Positions 1 through 6,926 of a stretch of 7,720 bases of DNA are shown piece by piece. The position numbers were made by a program, and so were the translations under genes. Position 1 is the stretch's first letter; every line of letters starts with the position of its first letter. The notes below the pieces were generated by a model. That model was not told the origin of the DNA. It searched no databases and worked only from the letters and a program-made list of their open reading frames with translations. Location: positions 1 to 7,720 of the forward strand of contig JAKLQL010000599.1 in NCBI GenBank assembly GCA_022013395.1. The letters are read 5' to 3'. This stretch comes from Acetobacterium sp. GTDB lineage: Bacteria > Bacillota > Clostridia > Eubacteriales > Eubacteriaceae.

Positions 1-69
1 AAACGCCCCAAGAATGGAGGATTTTAGAATGTCCTCAGTAATAAATTTTGTCTTTGTTTCTTTACTCAT
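1..69 (-). CDS. kdpB: KdpB, potassium-transporting ATPase B subunit (N-terminal fragment)
   Basis: Only the first 23 codons lie in the window; the gene continues off the left edge. The visible start reads MSKETKTKFITEDILKSS, a polar N-terminus like that preceding the first membrane helix of KdpB, the P-type ATPase subunit that hydrolyses ATP to power the KdpFABC potassium pump. No catalytic motif (such as DKTGT) is in view, so the identification rests mainly on its place directly after kdpA. The ATG at 69 is preceded by AAGGAGG whose first bases form the kdpA stop codon (TAAGGAGG, 79-85), leaving 13 bp between the genes and suggesting translational coupling. Expected family length is about 680-700 residues. 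Confidence 0.88.
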   Translation of the reverse strand, partial: MSKETKTKFITEDILKSSILGAF

Positions 70-82
70 GAAAGTATCCTCC

Positions 83-1801
83 TTAACTCCATAAAGTCAA
101 ATGTTCCGCAATCGGGCCAAGTACCAATGCCGGGAAGAATGTCAACGCAGCAACGATCAAAATAACCATGAGAAGCGCTATGGCAAAAGTCCTGGTATCT
201 GTTTTTAGTGTACCTAAGGATTCATTGACCGGCTGCTTGAGCATGAGCGAGCTGGCAATGGATAATAAGATGATAATGGACAGGTAGCGCCCGAAAAACA
301 TAACCAGCCCGGTGGAAATATTCCAGAAAACGCTGTTATCAGCCAGTCCTTCAAAACCGGAGCCGTTGTTTGCGGCTGAGGATGCAAATTCATAGATTAC
401 CTGGGTAAATCCATGATAACCGGGATTGGTTATTCCGGCGAGGCCAGCCGGAATGGCAATTGCCAGAGCCGTTCCGCCCAAAATCAAGAGAGGGTGGATG
501 ATAATTCCCAGTGCCGTCAGCTTCATTTCTTTTCCTTCTATTTTTTTTGATAAATACTCTGGTGTCCGGCCGACCATAAGCCCACAGATAAACACCGTAA
601 GAATGACATATAGAAGCATGTTCAGAAGTCCCACGCCTTTGCCGCCGAAGACCAGGTTTAGCATCATATTTATCAGCGCAACAGCGCCGCCTATGGGCGT
701 CAGGGTATCATGCATGTTGTTGACGGAACCAGTGGTAAAAGCAGTTGTGACAGTCGTAAAAAGCGCCGATTGGGCAATTCCAAAGCGCATCTCTTTACCC
801 TCCATGTTGCCCATACTCTGACTTAATCCAAGATGTTCTAACAGTGGGTTGCCGGCACTTTCAGCAGCAAAGCAAACCCCAATACCAACGACTAAAAGAA
901 TGAGCATCACGGCAAAAATGGGCTTCGCTTCGCTACCCAAAAGAACTTTTTTTCCTTTAACTTTCGATGGCTCCTTTTTACGGTTGTGAACCATATAACC
1001 AAATGCGACAACGCATGCACCTGGCAACAGCATCATCGAGAGCATTTCTAAAATATTCGTGAAGACATTGGGGTTTTCAAAGGGCGTTGTTGAGTTGGCT
1101 CCGAGGAAGCCACCGCCGTTGGTTCCGATATGTTTGATCGACTCCAGTGCGGCAATGGGTCCCATTGCAATATCCTGAAAGGTTCCCTCAATCGTCTGAA
1201 GCGTTACATTGGGGGATAGGTTCTGGACCACTCCCTGAGAAACAAGAACCAATCCGACCAGTATGGAAAGCGGCAGAAAGACACGTGTTATAATTCGGAT
1301 GAGATCCGAATAGAAGTTACCCATGGTCTTTGTTTTGCCGGCAAAGCCACGGACAACGGCCATCGCAACTGAAAAACCGGTGGCGGCAGAAGTAAACATC
1401 ATAAATATGATAACCGCCATCTGGCTCAGATAAGTAAGACCGGATTCTCCTGAATAATGTTGGAGATTCGTGTTTGTGATAAAACTAATAATGGTGTTAA
1501 AAGCAAGGCTCGGCTCCATTGCACCGATGCCATTGGGATTTAGAAACAAAAGGCCCTGAACTCTCAGGATCAGGTATCCGACGAAGACCATAATGGCGTT
1601 GGTCACAAGCATGGCAACGGCATACTGTTTCCAGCTCATCTCTTTTCTGTCGATACCGCATATGCGGTACAGAGCATTGTCGATCCGGTTAAAAAATGGA
1701 TCGGCAAAGGTGTGTTTTCCAACCGCAATATGGTATAGGTATTTTCCCATTGGGATGATAATGGCAACAAAGATTACCAATATCAGAATAATTTGCAGCA
1801 T
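83..1801 (-). CDS. kdpA: KdpA, potassium-binding/translocating subunit of the Kdp ATPase
   Basis: This is the channel-like subunit of KdpFABC that selects K+ and passes it to KdpB; it is related to the Trk/Ktr/HKT superfamily. The protein has 572 residues (E. coli KdpA has 557) and is hydrophobic throughout, with about ten membrane helices. All four pore-loop signatures are visible: TNTNLQHYSGES near 109-120 (Gln114 aligning with the filter residue Gln116 of E. coli), GTNGGGF near 226-232, TTAFTTGSVNNMHDTLTPIG near 352-371, and SSAANNGSGF near 474-483. The ATG at 1801 follows GGAGG (1809-1813) at good spacing. The gene lies 21 bp after kdpF, and its stop overlaps the kdpB ribosome site. No break or missing motif was seen. 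Confidence 0.98.
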   Translation of the reverse strand: MLQIILILVIFVAIIIPMGKYLYHIAVGKHTFADPFFNRIDNALYRICGIDRKEMSWKQYAVAMLVTNAIMVFVGYLILRVQGLLFLNPNGIGAMEPSLAFNTIISFITNTNLQHYSGESGLTYLSQMAVIIFMMFTSAATGFSVAMAVVRGFAGKTKTMGNFYSDLIRIITRVFLPLSILVGLVLVSQGVVQNLSPNVTLQTIEGTFQDIAMGPIAALESIKHIGTNGGGFLGANSTTPFENPNVFTNILEMLSMMLLPGACVVAFGYMVHNRKKEPSKVKGKKVLLGSEAKPIFAVMLILLVVGIGVCFAAESAGNPLLEHLGLSQSMGNMEGKEMRFGIAQSALFTTVTTAFTTGSVNNMHDTLTPIGGAVALINMMLNLVFGGKGVGLLNMLLYVILTVFICGLMVGRTPEYLSKKIEGKEMKLTALGIIIHPLLILGGTALAIAIPAGLAGITNPGYHGFTQVIYEFASSAANNGSGFEGLADNSVFWNISTGLVMFFGRYLSIIILLSIASSLMLKQPVNESLGTLKTDTRTFAIALLMVILIVAALTFFPALVLGPIAEHLTLWS

Positions 1802-1822
1802 ATTTTTTCCTCCAACTTCCTT

Positions 1823-1900
1823 CTAAAATTTTTCAGGATTTACCAGGGCATATACTAAATACACACCGACAGCAACGATTAAAAATACAAGTAATAGCAT
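1823..1900 (-). CDS. kdpF: KdpF, small stabilising subunit of the Kdp ATPase
   Basis: A 25-residue single-helix membrane protein beginning MLLLVFLIVAVGVYLVYALV and ending NPEKF. The LVYALxNxExF tail matches the E. coli KdpF pattern (GYLVYALINAEAF, 29 residues). KdpF lies in the membrane at the KdpA-KdpB contact and stabilises the complex. AGGAGG at 1909-1914 sits 8 nt before the ATG and directly abuts the stop codon of the preceding 30-codon ORF, so the two microproteins are probably translationally coupled. It stops with TAG, 21 bp before kdpA. Short genes like this are often missed by automatic annotation, but the sequence pattern plus position make this call strong. Confidence 0.93.
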   Translation of the reverse strand: MLLLVFLIVAVGVYLVYALVNPEKF

Positions 1901-1914
1901 AGAACCATCCTCCT

Positions 1915-2007
1915 CTATGATTTTTCAACTTGGCATCCGCACCAATTGGCAAACAGCTTAACTAATAAAAAACAGGTTGCTAAAATACCGAACATCAAAA
2001 AGTCCAT
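1915..2007 (-). CDS. 30-residue membrane microprotein, first gene of the kdp structural operon
   Basis: A 30-codon ORF beginning MDFLMFGILATCFLLVKLF and ending NWCGCQVEKS: one predicted membrane helix (about residues 3-19) followed by a short polar tail with a CxC pair. The ATG at 2007 is preceded by GAGGAGG with proper spacing, and the stop runs straight into the kdpF ribosome site, which argues strongly that it is translated. It is not KdpF, since a clear KdpF follows. My recollection is that many non-enterobacterial kdp operons carry a similar unnamed peptide (acidic N-terminus, one helix, aromatic/Cys/basic tail) just before kdpF; that is memory, not a search. Function unknown; plausible roles are a Kdp accessory subunit, an assembly factor or a translated leader. 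Confidence 0.72.
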   Translation of the reverse strand: MDFLMFGILATCFLLVKLFANWCGCQVEKS

Positions 2008-2041
2008 ATCAAATTCCTCCTCATCGTTTAACTTCTAATTC

Positions 2042-2116
2042 AGTGTAGCACTTTGGACATTTGTTCGGGGTTAGGGTTTCCACGGGGATATTAAAGTTAA
2101 ATTAAGATAAGTTTAA
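2042..2116 (-). promoter_or_regulatory. Promoter region of the kdp structural operon with candidate KdpE box
   Basis: Read on the minus strand, TGCTACACT at 2050-2042 is an extended -10 element; no good -35 exists 16-18 bp upstream (CCCCGA). TTAA occurs at 2113, 2102 and 2091, that is every 11 bp, the spacing typical of tandem OmpR/PhoB-family half-sites. The core CTTAATTTAACTTTAATA (2106-2089) recurs with 14/18 identity upstream of kdpD at the same distance from its -10. With a start site near 2035 the box would span about -54 to -71, close to where E. coli KdpE binds. The inferred leader is about 28 nt. The assignment of promoter and operator is inference from pattern and position. Confidence 0.6.
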
Positions 2117-2137
2117 TGACGAACTATCGCTATTTAA

Positions 2138-2197
2138 ATTCAAAAAAACACGGACCAATGCCTATTTTATAAGGACTTGGTCCGTGTTTTTTTGAAT
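2138..2197 (-). terminator. Intrinsic terminator after kdpE (bidirectional)
   Basis: A perfect 21-bp inverted repeat (arms 2138-2158 and 2177-2197, 18-nt loop) contains the GC core CGGACCAA/TTGGTCCG flanked by A7 and T7 tracts. Because the tracts are part of the palindrome, the transcript ends in a U-run in either direction. It lies 18 bp after the kdpE stop and before the promoter of the structural operon, so it should separate kdpDE from kdpFAB transcription. Confidence 0.93.
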
Positions 2198-2215
2198 GAT
2201 TATTTAATTTCGATT

Positions 2216-2944
2216 TCAGGAATTTATATCAGTGGGCTTGCTGTCATCACTAACACGTAGCATTCGGTAGCCAATTCCGATATGCGTTTGAATATAGGTT
2301 GGCTGCGAAGGTATTTTTTCAATTTTCTTGCGCAACGTTGCCATAAAAACACGCAGGGCGGTAATGTCGTCGGTGTAACTGCCCCAAATCTCGTTCAGGA
2401 TAAAATTATGCGTCAGGACTTTTCCGGCATGTTTAGCCAGCAGGCATAAAAGCTTATATTCGATGGGCGTCAGATGGATTTCTTTTTCATCCAGCCATAC
2501 GCAGCCTGCGGCATAATCAATTTTTAAATTTCCATTGGTAAAGACAGATGCATCATTTTGAAGCTTTTCATTATCAAAGCGAACTCTTCGCAGGCTGACC
2601 CGAACCCGTGCCAATAATTCTTCCACACTAAATGGTTTGGTCAAATAATCATCTGCACCGGCATCCAGCGCTCCAATTTTATCATGATCTTCACTACGTG
2701 CGCTAACCACGATGATGGGCATGTTTGACCAAGTCCGAACTTTTTTGATAATGTCAACGCCATCCATATCAGGAAGGCCTAAATCCAGAATGATAATATC
2801 TGGACGTTTGGAAACTGCTACTAAAATCGAACCTTCTCCTGTTTCGGCCGTAAGATACTGATATCCCTGTGTTTCCATTGTTGTAGTAATCAATTTGCGG
2901 ATTGCCTTGTCATCTTCGACGACAAGGATTAAGGGTTTATTCAT
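2216..2944 (-). CDS. kdpE: KdpE, OmpR/PhoB-family response regulator of the kdp operon
   Basis: Cytoplasmic transcription activator phosphorylated by KdpD. At 242 residues from the chosen start it has a receiver domain (about 3-118) and a winged-helix DNA-binding domain (about 145-232). Numbered from MNKPLILVVEDD, the acidic pocket is Glu10/Asp11/Asp12, the phospho-acceptor Asp54 (in ILDLGLPDMDG), the switch Ser81 (VVSARSE) and Lys103 (LTKPF). LTPIEYKLLCLL and the GIGYRM end are typical of KdpE. An in-frame ATG two codons upstream (2950) is possible, but AGGAGG at 2954-2959 lies only 3 nt from it and 9 nt from the ATG at 2944, so the latter is preferred. The gene overlaps the end of kdpD, as expected for coupled translation, and ends before a strong terminator. 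Confidence 0.97.
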   Translation of the reverse strand: MNKPLILVVEDDKAIRKLITTTMETQGYQYLTAETGEGSILVAVSKRPDIIILDLGLPDMDGVDIIKKVRTWSNMPIIVVSARSEDHDKIGALDAGADDYLTKPFSVEELLARVRVSLRRVRFDNEKLQNDASVFTNGNLKIDYAAGCVWLDEKEIHLTPIEYKLLCLLAKHAGKVLTHNFILNEIWGSYTDDITALRVFMATLRKKIEKIPSQPTYIQTHIGIGYRMLRVSDDSKPTDINS

Positions 2945-5648
2945 GAACATTCACCTCCTCTGCTTGTAAGGTAAAGCAAAATACTGTTCCCTGGGGAACA
3001 TTGTCTTTGACATGGATTGTACCGCCATGGGCATTGATAATCGATTTGCATAGAGAAAGACCCAATCCTAATCCTCGGCGCCCATCCCCACGGAGGTTAT
3101 CTGCTGTATAAAACATGTCAAATAGTTTGGCCTTTGCATCTTCTGATATACCGGGACCGTTATCGGCGATTTCGACAAGCACCATCTGCTTTTCATGTCT
3201 TGCCGAGATCGTGATATGAGAACCAGGCGGTGTATATTTGATGGCGTTGTCGATGATATTGATGAAAACCTGAATCATCAGCCGGGAATCCATTTTGGCC
3301 ATCAGCAACTCATTTTCCAACACGGTTTCGATCGTATATTCTACACTGTTCCGGTTAATATGGCGCAGTGCTTCCGCAATAACCTCATCCAGAAGTTCGG
3401 CCTGCGTATTTAAATTCAATGAGCCATTGTCGATCCGGGTGATGGAAAGCAAATTTTCCACCAGATTGATGAGCCACATGGAATCATCATAGATATCGGT
3501 GTAAAGATCTTTTTTCTGCGTTTCACTCAATACTTCAGAATTCCCCATGAGAATTCCCGCATTGCCTGAAATACTGGTAAGAGGGGTGCGCAGGTCATGG
3601 GAGATTGCCCGGAGTAAATTGGCACGAAGCTGTTCCTGCTCGATCTGCATGGAAATCTGTTTTTGAGTTTCGTTCAGTTGTTCTTTTTCAAGCGCCAGTG
3701 CGCATTCTCCAAGCATAGCAATCATCAGGCTCTTTTCAAAAGCTTCCAGAGGCGCTTGCTGTTCCATGACAATCGCGGCAACAGCGAAGACAGAATCGCC
3801 GCTGCGGACAGAAAGATACAAGCATTTAGCGGCAGAAAGAGTGTTCGTGGTGGCACCTGCACGTTTATTGTTCTTGTATACCCATTCAGCTACCGCCCGT
3901 TCATCCGTTCCGATATAAGCCTGAGAATCGGCCTTTGATTCTTCTGTTGAAAAAACAAGCGGCGGGGATAGTAAATTTTGTTGTGTCGCGTAAAAAATCA
4001 CGGTTCGATCAAGTAACTTAACCATTTGTTGCGCCGTTTCACTTAGAATATCCGTTTTTTCTTTTGCCTGCTGTAACTTTCGACTTGTTTCTAAAAGTAC
4101 CTCTGTACGGTAGGCTTTTTGAGCCGATTGGCGGGCATGATCCTTTATCTGTTTGGTCAGCGAGCTGATCACGAAGGACGCCAGGAACATAATCAGGAAA
4201 GTAACCGGATAGCCTGGGTCATAAGCTTGCAAAGAAAAGTAAGGTTCGGTAAAGAAAAAGTTAAAAACAAGTACGCTTAAAATAGATGAAATCAAGCTAT
4301 ATAGCTTACCTTTCGTAGCAATCGCAATCAGTAACACGCCCAAGATATAAATAATGATGATATTAACTTCACTAAAACCTAAAAATTGGAACAAAAATCC
4401 AATAAGAGTCGCAATAATCAAAATTCCGATCGACTTAGCAGTATCAGCTAGCGACAGCTTTGGGGGTTTTTCAAATTTAGGAACTCTTAGATGAAAGGAT
4501 GACTGTGTATCAGGGATAATGTAAATGTCAAGAGCTGGCGCAAGTGTGGTCAATTTATCAACGAAATTGGATTTTGCAAACCATCGCCTGGTGTGGTTGG
4601 AACGACCGATGACAATTTTTGAAACACGACTTGTTTTGGCATATTCGGCAATCTGTCCAGGAATATCTTCTCCGTTTATGGTTGCAATCTGTGCACCAAG
4701 TTGTTCGGCCAGTCGCAGATTTGCTCTCAGGTTAGTCATGTTTTCAGAAGCTAATTCCCTGGTCTCCGGCGTTTCCACAAACAGAGCTGTAAATGCGCAG
4801 TGGAAAGCATCTGCCATCCGTGCCGCCGTACGGATAACTTTGGCGTTGGAGGGGGCTGACGACAGACAGACCAAAATATGTTCATTACCGTATGGATTGG
4901 TGATTTTAGATTGTGTGTTTTCTTTTACAGAATTTTGCACAGCAATCCGATTTACCTGATCAGCGGTGCGGCGCAATGCAATTTCACGGAGTGCAATCAG
5001 TTTTTCCTTGATAAAAAAATTAGCAAGCGCTCTTTGAGCCTGCTCTTCCCGGTAGATTTTCCCCTTGTTCAAGCGATCAATCAGGTCTTCCGGTTCGAGA
5101 TCAATCAGCTCAATTTGATCGGCGCTGTCAAATACGCTGTCAGGAATTCGTTCACGTACAGAAACGCCGGTGATAGAAGCCACAACGTCATTCAGACTTT
5201 CAATATGTTGAACGTTAATGGTAGTATAGACATCAATGCCGGCACGTAGTAACTCCTCCACGTCTTGATATCTTTTTTTGTGGCGGCAATCATTTGCGTT
5301 GGTATGAGCCATTTCGTCAATCAGAATAAGATCAGGATTTCTTCGGATGGCGAGATCCAGATCAAACTCTTTTAAGATGACGCCTTTATAGGGTATTTCC
5401 AGGGGCGGTAAAAGATCCAATCCTTCTAAAAGGTTCATCGTCTCTGGCCTTGCATGGGGCTCGATGTAACCGGCGACCACATCAATCCCATCTTTTAGTG
5501 CTTCATGGGCGTCATTCAACATAGCGCAGGTTTTGCCGACTCCGGCTGCATAACCGAAATAAATGCGAAGTCTTCCGCGTTTTTTTACTGCCGGTATGGC
5601 TGAAAGCTGCTCAAACAGTGAATCAGAATACGTTTGTGTTATCACCAA
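2937..5648 (-). CDS. kdpD: KdpD, membrane sensor histidine kinase for K+/turgor
   Basis: A full-length 903-residue KdpD. Order of domains: KdpD N-terminal ATP-binding domain (about 22-235) with Walker A GYAAGVGKT at 32-40 and LILIDEMAHTN at 107-117; universal-stress-protein-like domain (about 254-380); four membrane helices (about 404-500) followed by a basic stretch; GAF-like region (about 520-655); HisKA domain with phospho-acceptor His684 in AISHDLRTPLTS; HATPase with N-box Asn801, DNGPGI at 829-834 and GLGLGL at 859-864. The start is TTG at 5648 (next codon GTG); an in-frame TAG lies at 5667-5669 and the first internal ATG falls after Walker A, so a non-ATG start is needed. The ribosome site (AAAGGGGTG) is weaker than elsewhere in the locus, suggesting low expression. 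The 3' end overlaps kdpE. Confidence 0.97.
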   Translation of the reverse strand: MVITQTYSDSLFEQLSAIPAVKKRGRLRIYFGYAAGVGKTCAMLNDAHEALKDGIDVVAGYIEPHARPETMNLLEGLDLLPPLEIPYKGVILKEFDLDLAIRRNPDLILIDEMAHTNANDCRHKKRYQDVEELLRAGIDVYTTINVQHIESLNDVVASITGVSVRERIPDSVFDSADQIELIDLEPEDLIDRLNKGKIYREEQAQRALANFFIKEKLIALREIALRRTADQVNRIAVQNSVKENTQSKITNPYGNEHILVCLSSAPSNAKVIRTAARMADAFHCAFTALFVETPETRELASENMTNLRANLRLAEQLGAQIATINGEDIPGQIAEYAKTSRVSKIVIGRSNHTRRWFAKSNFVDKLTTLAPALDIYIIPDTQSSFHLRVPKFEKPPKLSLADTAKSIGILIIATLIGFLFQFLGFSEVNIIIIYILGVLLIAIATKGKLYSLISSILSVLVFNFFFTEPYFSLQAYDPGYPVTFLIMFLASFVISSLTKQIKDHARQSAQKAYRTEVLLETSRKLQQAKEKTDILSETAQQMVKLLDRTVIFYATQQNLLSPPLVFSTEESKADSQAYIGTDERAVAEWVYKNNKRAGATTNTLSAAKCLYLSVRSGDSVFAVAAIVMEQQAPLEAFEKSLMIAMLGECALALEKEQLNETQKQISMQIEQEQLRANLLRAISHDLRTPLTSISGNAGILMGNSEVLSETQKKDLYTDIYDDSMWLINLVENLLSITRIDNGSLNLNTQAELLDEVIAEALRHINRNSVEYTIETVLENELLMAKMDSRLMIQVFINIIDNAIKYTPPGSHITISARHEKQMVLVEIADNGPGISEDAKAKLFDMFYTADNLRGDGRRGLGLGLSLCKSIINAHGGTIHVKDNVPQGTVFCFTLQAEEVNVHE

Positions 5649-5683
5649 CCTAATTACACCCCTTTTCTATAAAAAAAATTTAT

Positions 5684-5755
5684 ACTATAAGTATAACATA
5701 GGAAAAATCAACATAGCATTACAACTTCGTCTGTAGTATTAAGGTAGCATTAAGG
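5684..5755 (-). promoter_or_regulatory. kdpDE promoter region with candidate KdpE box and palindrome
   Basis: On the minus strand, TGTTATACT (5698-5690) is an extended -10 lacking a clear -35. Exactly 41 bp upstream of its TATACT lies CTTAATGCTACCTTAATA (5754-5737), an 11-bp tandem repeat matching the element before the structural operon at 14/18 positions. An alternative sigma-70 reading is TTGATT (5711-5706), 16-bp spacer, TATAGT (5689-5684). A 17-bp palindrome, TTATACT-ATA-AGTATAA (5680-5696), overlaps both -10 candidates. The rest of the 294-bp divergent gap holds the plus-strand promoter of the hydrolase gene and no additional gene that I can support. Confidence 0.5.
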
Positions 5756-5883
5756 ACACACAGGACGGTGCCTTACTAAGAAAATATTATATGAGTCATA
5801 TGGCTTTAATCGAAGCTCATAGCCTTTGTATTTAAAAGTAATTTCTCGATATTCAAACAGTATAATTCAGCTTTTTTTCAGCA

Positions 5884-5912
5884 TTTACTATTGTTGTAAA
5901 AACAGATATAAT
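5884..5912 (+). promoter_or_regulatory. Sigma-70-type promoter of the choloylglycine hydrolase-family gene
   Basis: TTTACT (5884-5889), a 17-bp spacer and a consensus TATAAT (5907-5912) lie 30 bp before the ATG at 5943. A second TATAAT at 5861-5866 lacks a matching -35 and is less likely. A ribosome site GAAGG (5929-5933) precedes the start by 9 nt. Confidence 0.6.
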
Positions 5913-5942
5913 GATTAAAAAGTAGAAAGAAGGTAATTCTTT

Positions 5943-6926
5943 ATGTGTACAAGCCTCACCTTAACAACAACAAATCAGATCAATACACTTGCCAGAACCA
6001 TGGATTTCGCTTTTTTATTAGATCCCGAGCTGATCTTTATTCCAAGGAAGTTTCCGTTGGTGTCTGAGGTGGATCAAACGGAAAGATCGGTCAAATATGC
6101 GATGATGGGAATCGGCCGAAATTTAGGCACTTATATTTTTGCTGATGGTCTTAATGAGACCGGTCTAGCCTGTGCCAGTTTATATTTCCCGGGCTACGCT
6201 GAGTACAACGATTCCGCTATTCCCGGAAAAACGAATCTTGCCCCTCATGAAATTGTCGGATGGCTGTTAACCAACTTTTCGACACTTGAAGAAGTGAAAA
6301 GCGCAATTCCTCAGTTGAATATTGTCAGTACACCGCTTAAGATTATGAATGTAATTACGCCACTGCACTGGATTATTACCGATAAAACCGGGAATACCAT
6401 TGTGATTGAACCGATGAAGGATGGCATCATGATTCATGACAATCCCCTCGGTGTGATGACAAATAGCCCGGACTTCAATTGGCACCTAACCAACATTCGC
6501 AATTATATTGGTGTTTCACCAAATAAAACAGGTTCGATTCAGTTAAATGGCGTGACATTCAGTCCCTTTGGCGCTGGTGCGGGATCATTTGGTTTACCTG
6601 GGGATTTCACACCCCCTTCCCGATTTTTACGGGCGTTGTTTGGGCGAGAGGCCATCAATCCCATCAACAATGAAGAAGAGTGCATTAACGCCGCTTTTCA
6701 TATTTTAGCATCGGTTGATATACCAAAAGGAAGCGTTATCACCGATGACGGAATTGATTTTACCCAATATACCGCATGCATGGTTTGTAATACCGGGACC
6801 TATTACTACAAAACCTACGATAATAACCAGATCGCCCGGGCTTGTCTTTTTAATGAAGATTTTGAAGCCAAAGATCCGAAGGTTTGGGATATACTCCAGA
6901 AACAACAATACAATCAATTGAACTAA
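5943..6926 (+). CDS. Choloylglycine hydrolase / penicillin V acylase family Ntn-hydrolase
   Basis: A 327-residue cytoplasmic amidase without signal peptide, close to the usual family length. It starts MCTSLTL, so removal of Met exposes Cys2 as the N-terminal nucleophile. Family catalytic and binding residues are visible: Arg18 and Asp21 (ARTMDF), Asn174 (VMTNSPDFNWH) and Arg227 (PPSRFLRA), plus the conserved GAGSFGLPGDFTP segment. At the position where bile salt hydrolases usually have Asn (LNFPGYA) this protein has Tyr81 (LYFPGYA), as in penicillin V acylases; the C-terminal region, including the QLN end, also resembles the Bacillus/Lysinibacillus acylase as I remember it. Substrates of the family include conjugated bile salts, penicillin V and, for some members, N-acyl homoserine lactones; which applies here cannot be read from sequence. 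It has its own promoter and is divergent from kdpDE. Confidence 0.93.
   Translation: MCTSLTLTTTNQINTLARTMDFAFLLDPELIFIPRKFPLVSEVDQTERSVKYAMMGIGRNLGTYIFADGLNETGLACASLYFPGYAEYNDSAIPGKTNLAPHEIVGWLLTNFSTLEEVKSAIPQLNIVSTPLKIMNVITPLHWIITDKTGNTIVIEPMKDGIMIHDNPLGVMTNSPDFNWHLTNIRNYIGVSPNKTGSIQLNGVTFSPFGAGAGSFGLPGDFTPPSRFLRALFGREAINPINNEEECINAAFHILASVDIPKGSVITDDGIDFTQYTACMVCNTGTYYYKTYDNNQIARACLFNEDFEAKDPKVWDILQKQQYNQLN

Noticed and set aside
426..821. Plus-strand 131-codon open frame
   Set aside because: Lies wholly antisense to the well-conserved kdpA and its translation shows no recognisable domain; a shadow frame.
2008..2041. c-di-AMP (ydaO-type) riboswitch before the kdp structural genes
   Set aside because: The inferred leader is only about 30 nt and the whole gap to the terminator is about 130 bp without the required structure or conserved motifs.
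2061..2087. G-runs (GGGG, GGG, GGGG) on the plus strand as a possible G-quadruplex
   Set aside because: Only three runs are present; a four-run intramolecular quadruplex cannot be formed.
4525..5249. Plus-strand open frames of 144 and 123 codons
   Set aside because: Antisense to conserved USP and N-terminal domains of kdpD; no sensible product.
5786..5827. Imperfect hairpin (ATGGCTT/AAGCTCAT) in the divergent gap
   Set aside because: Short stem with a bulge and no T-tract; neither a convincing terminator nor an operator.
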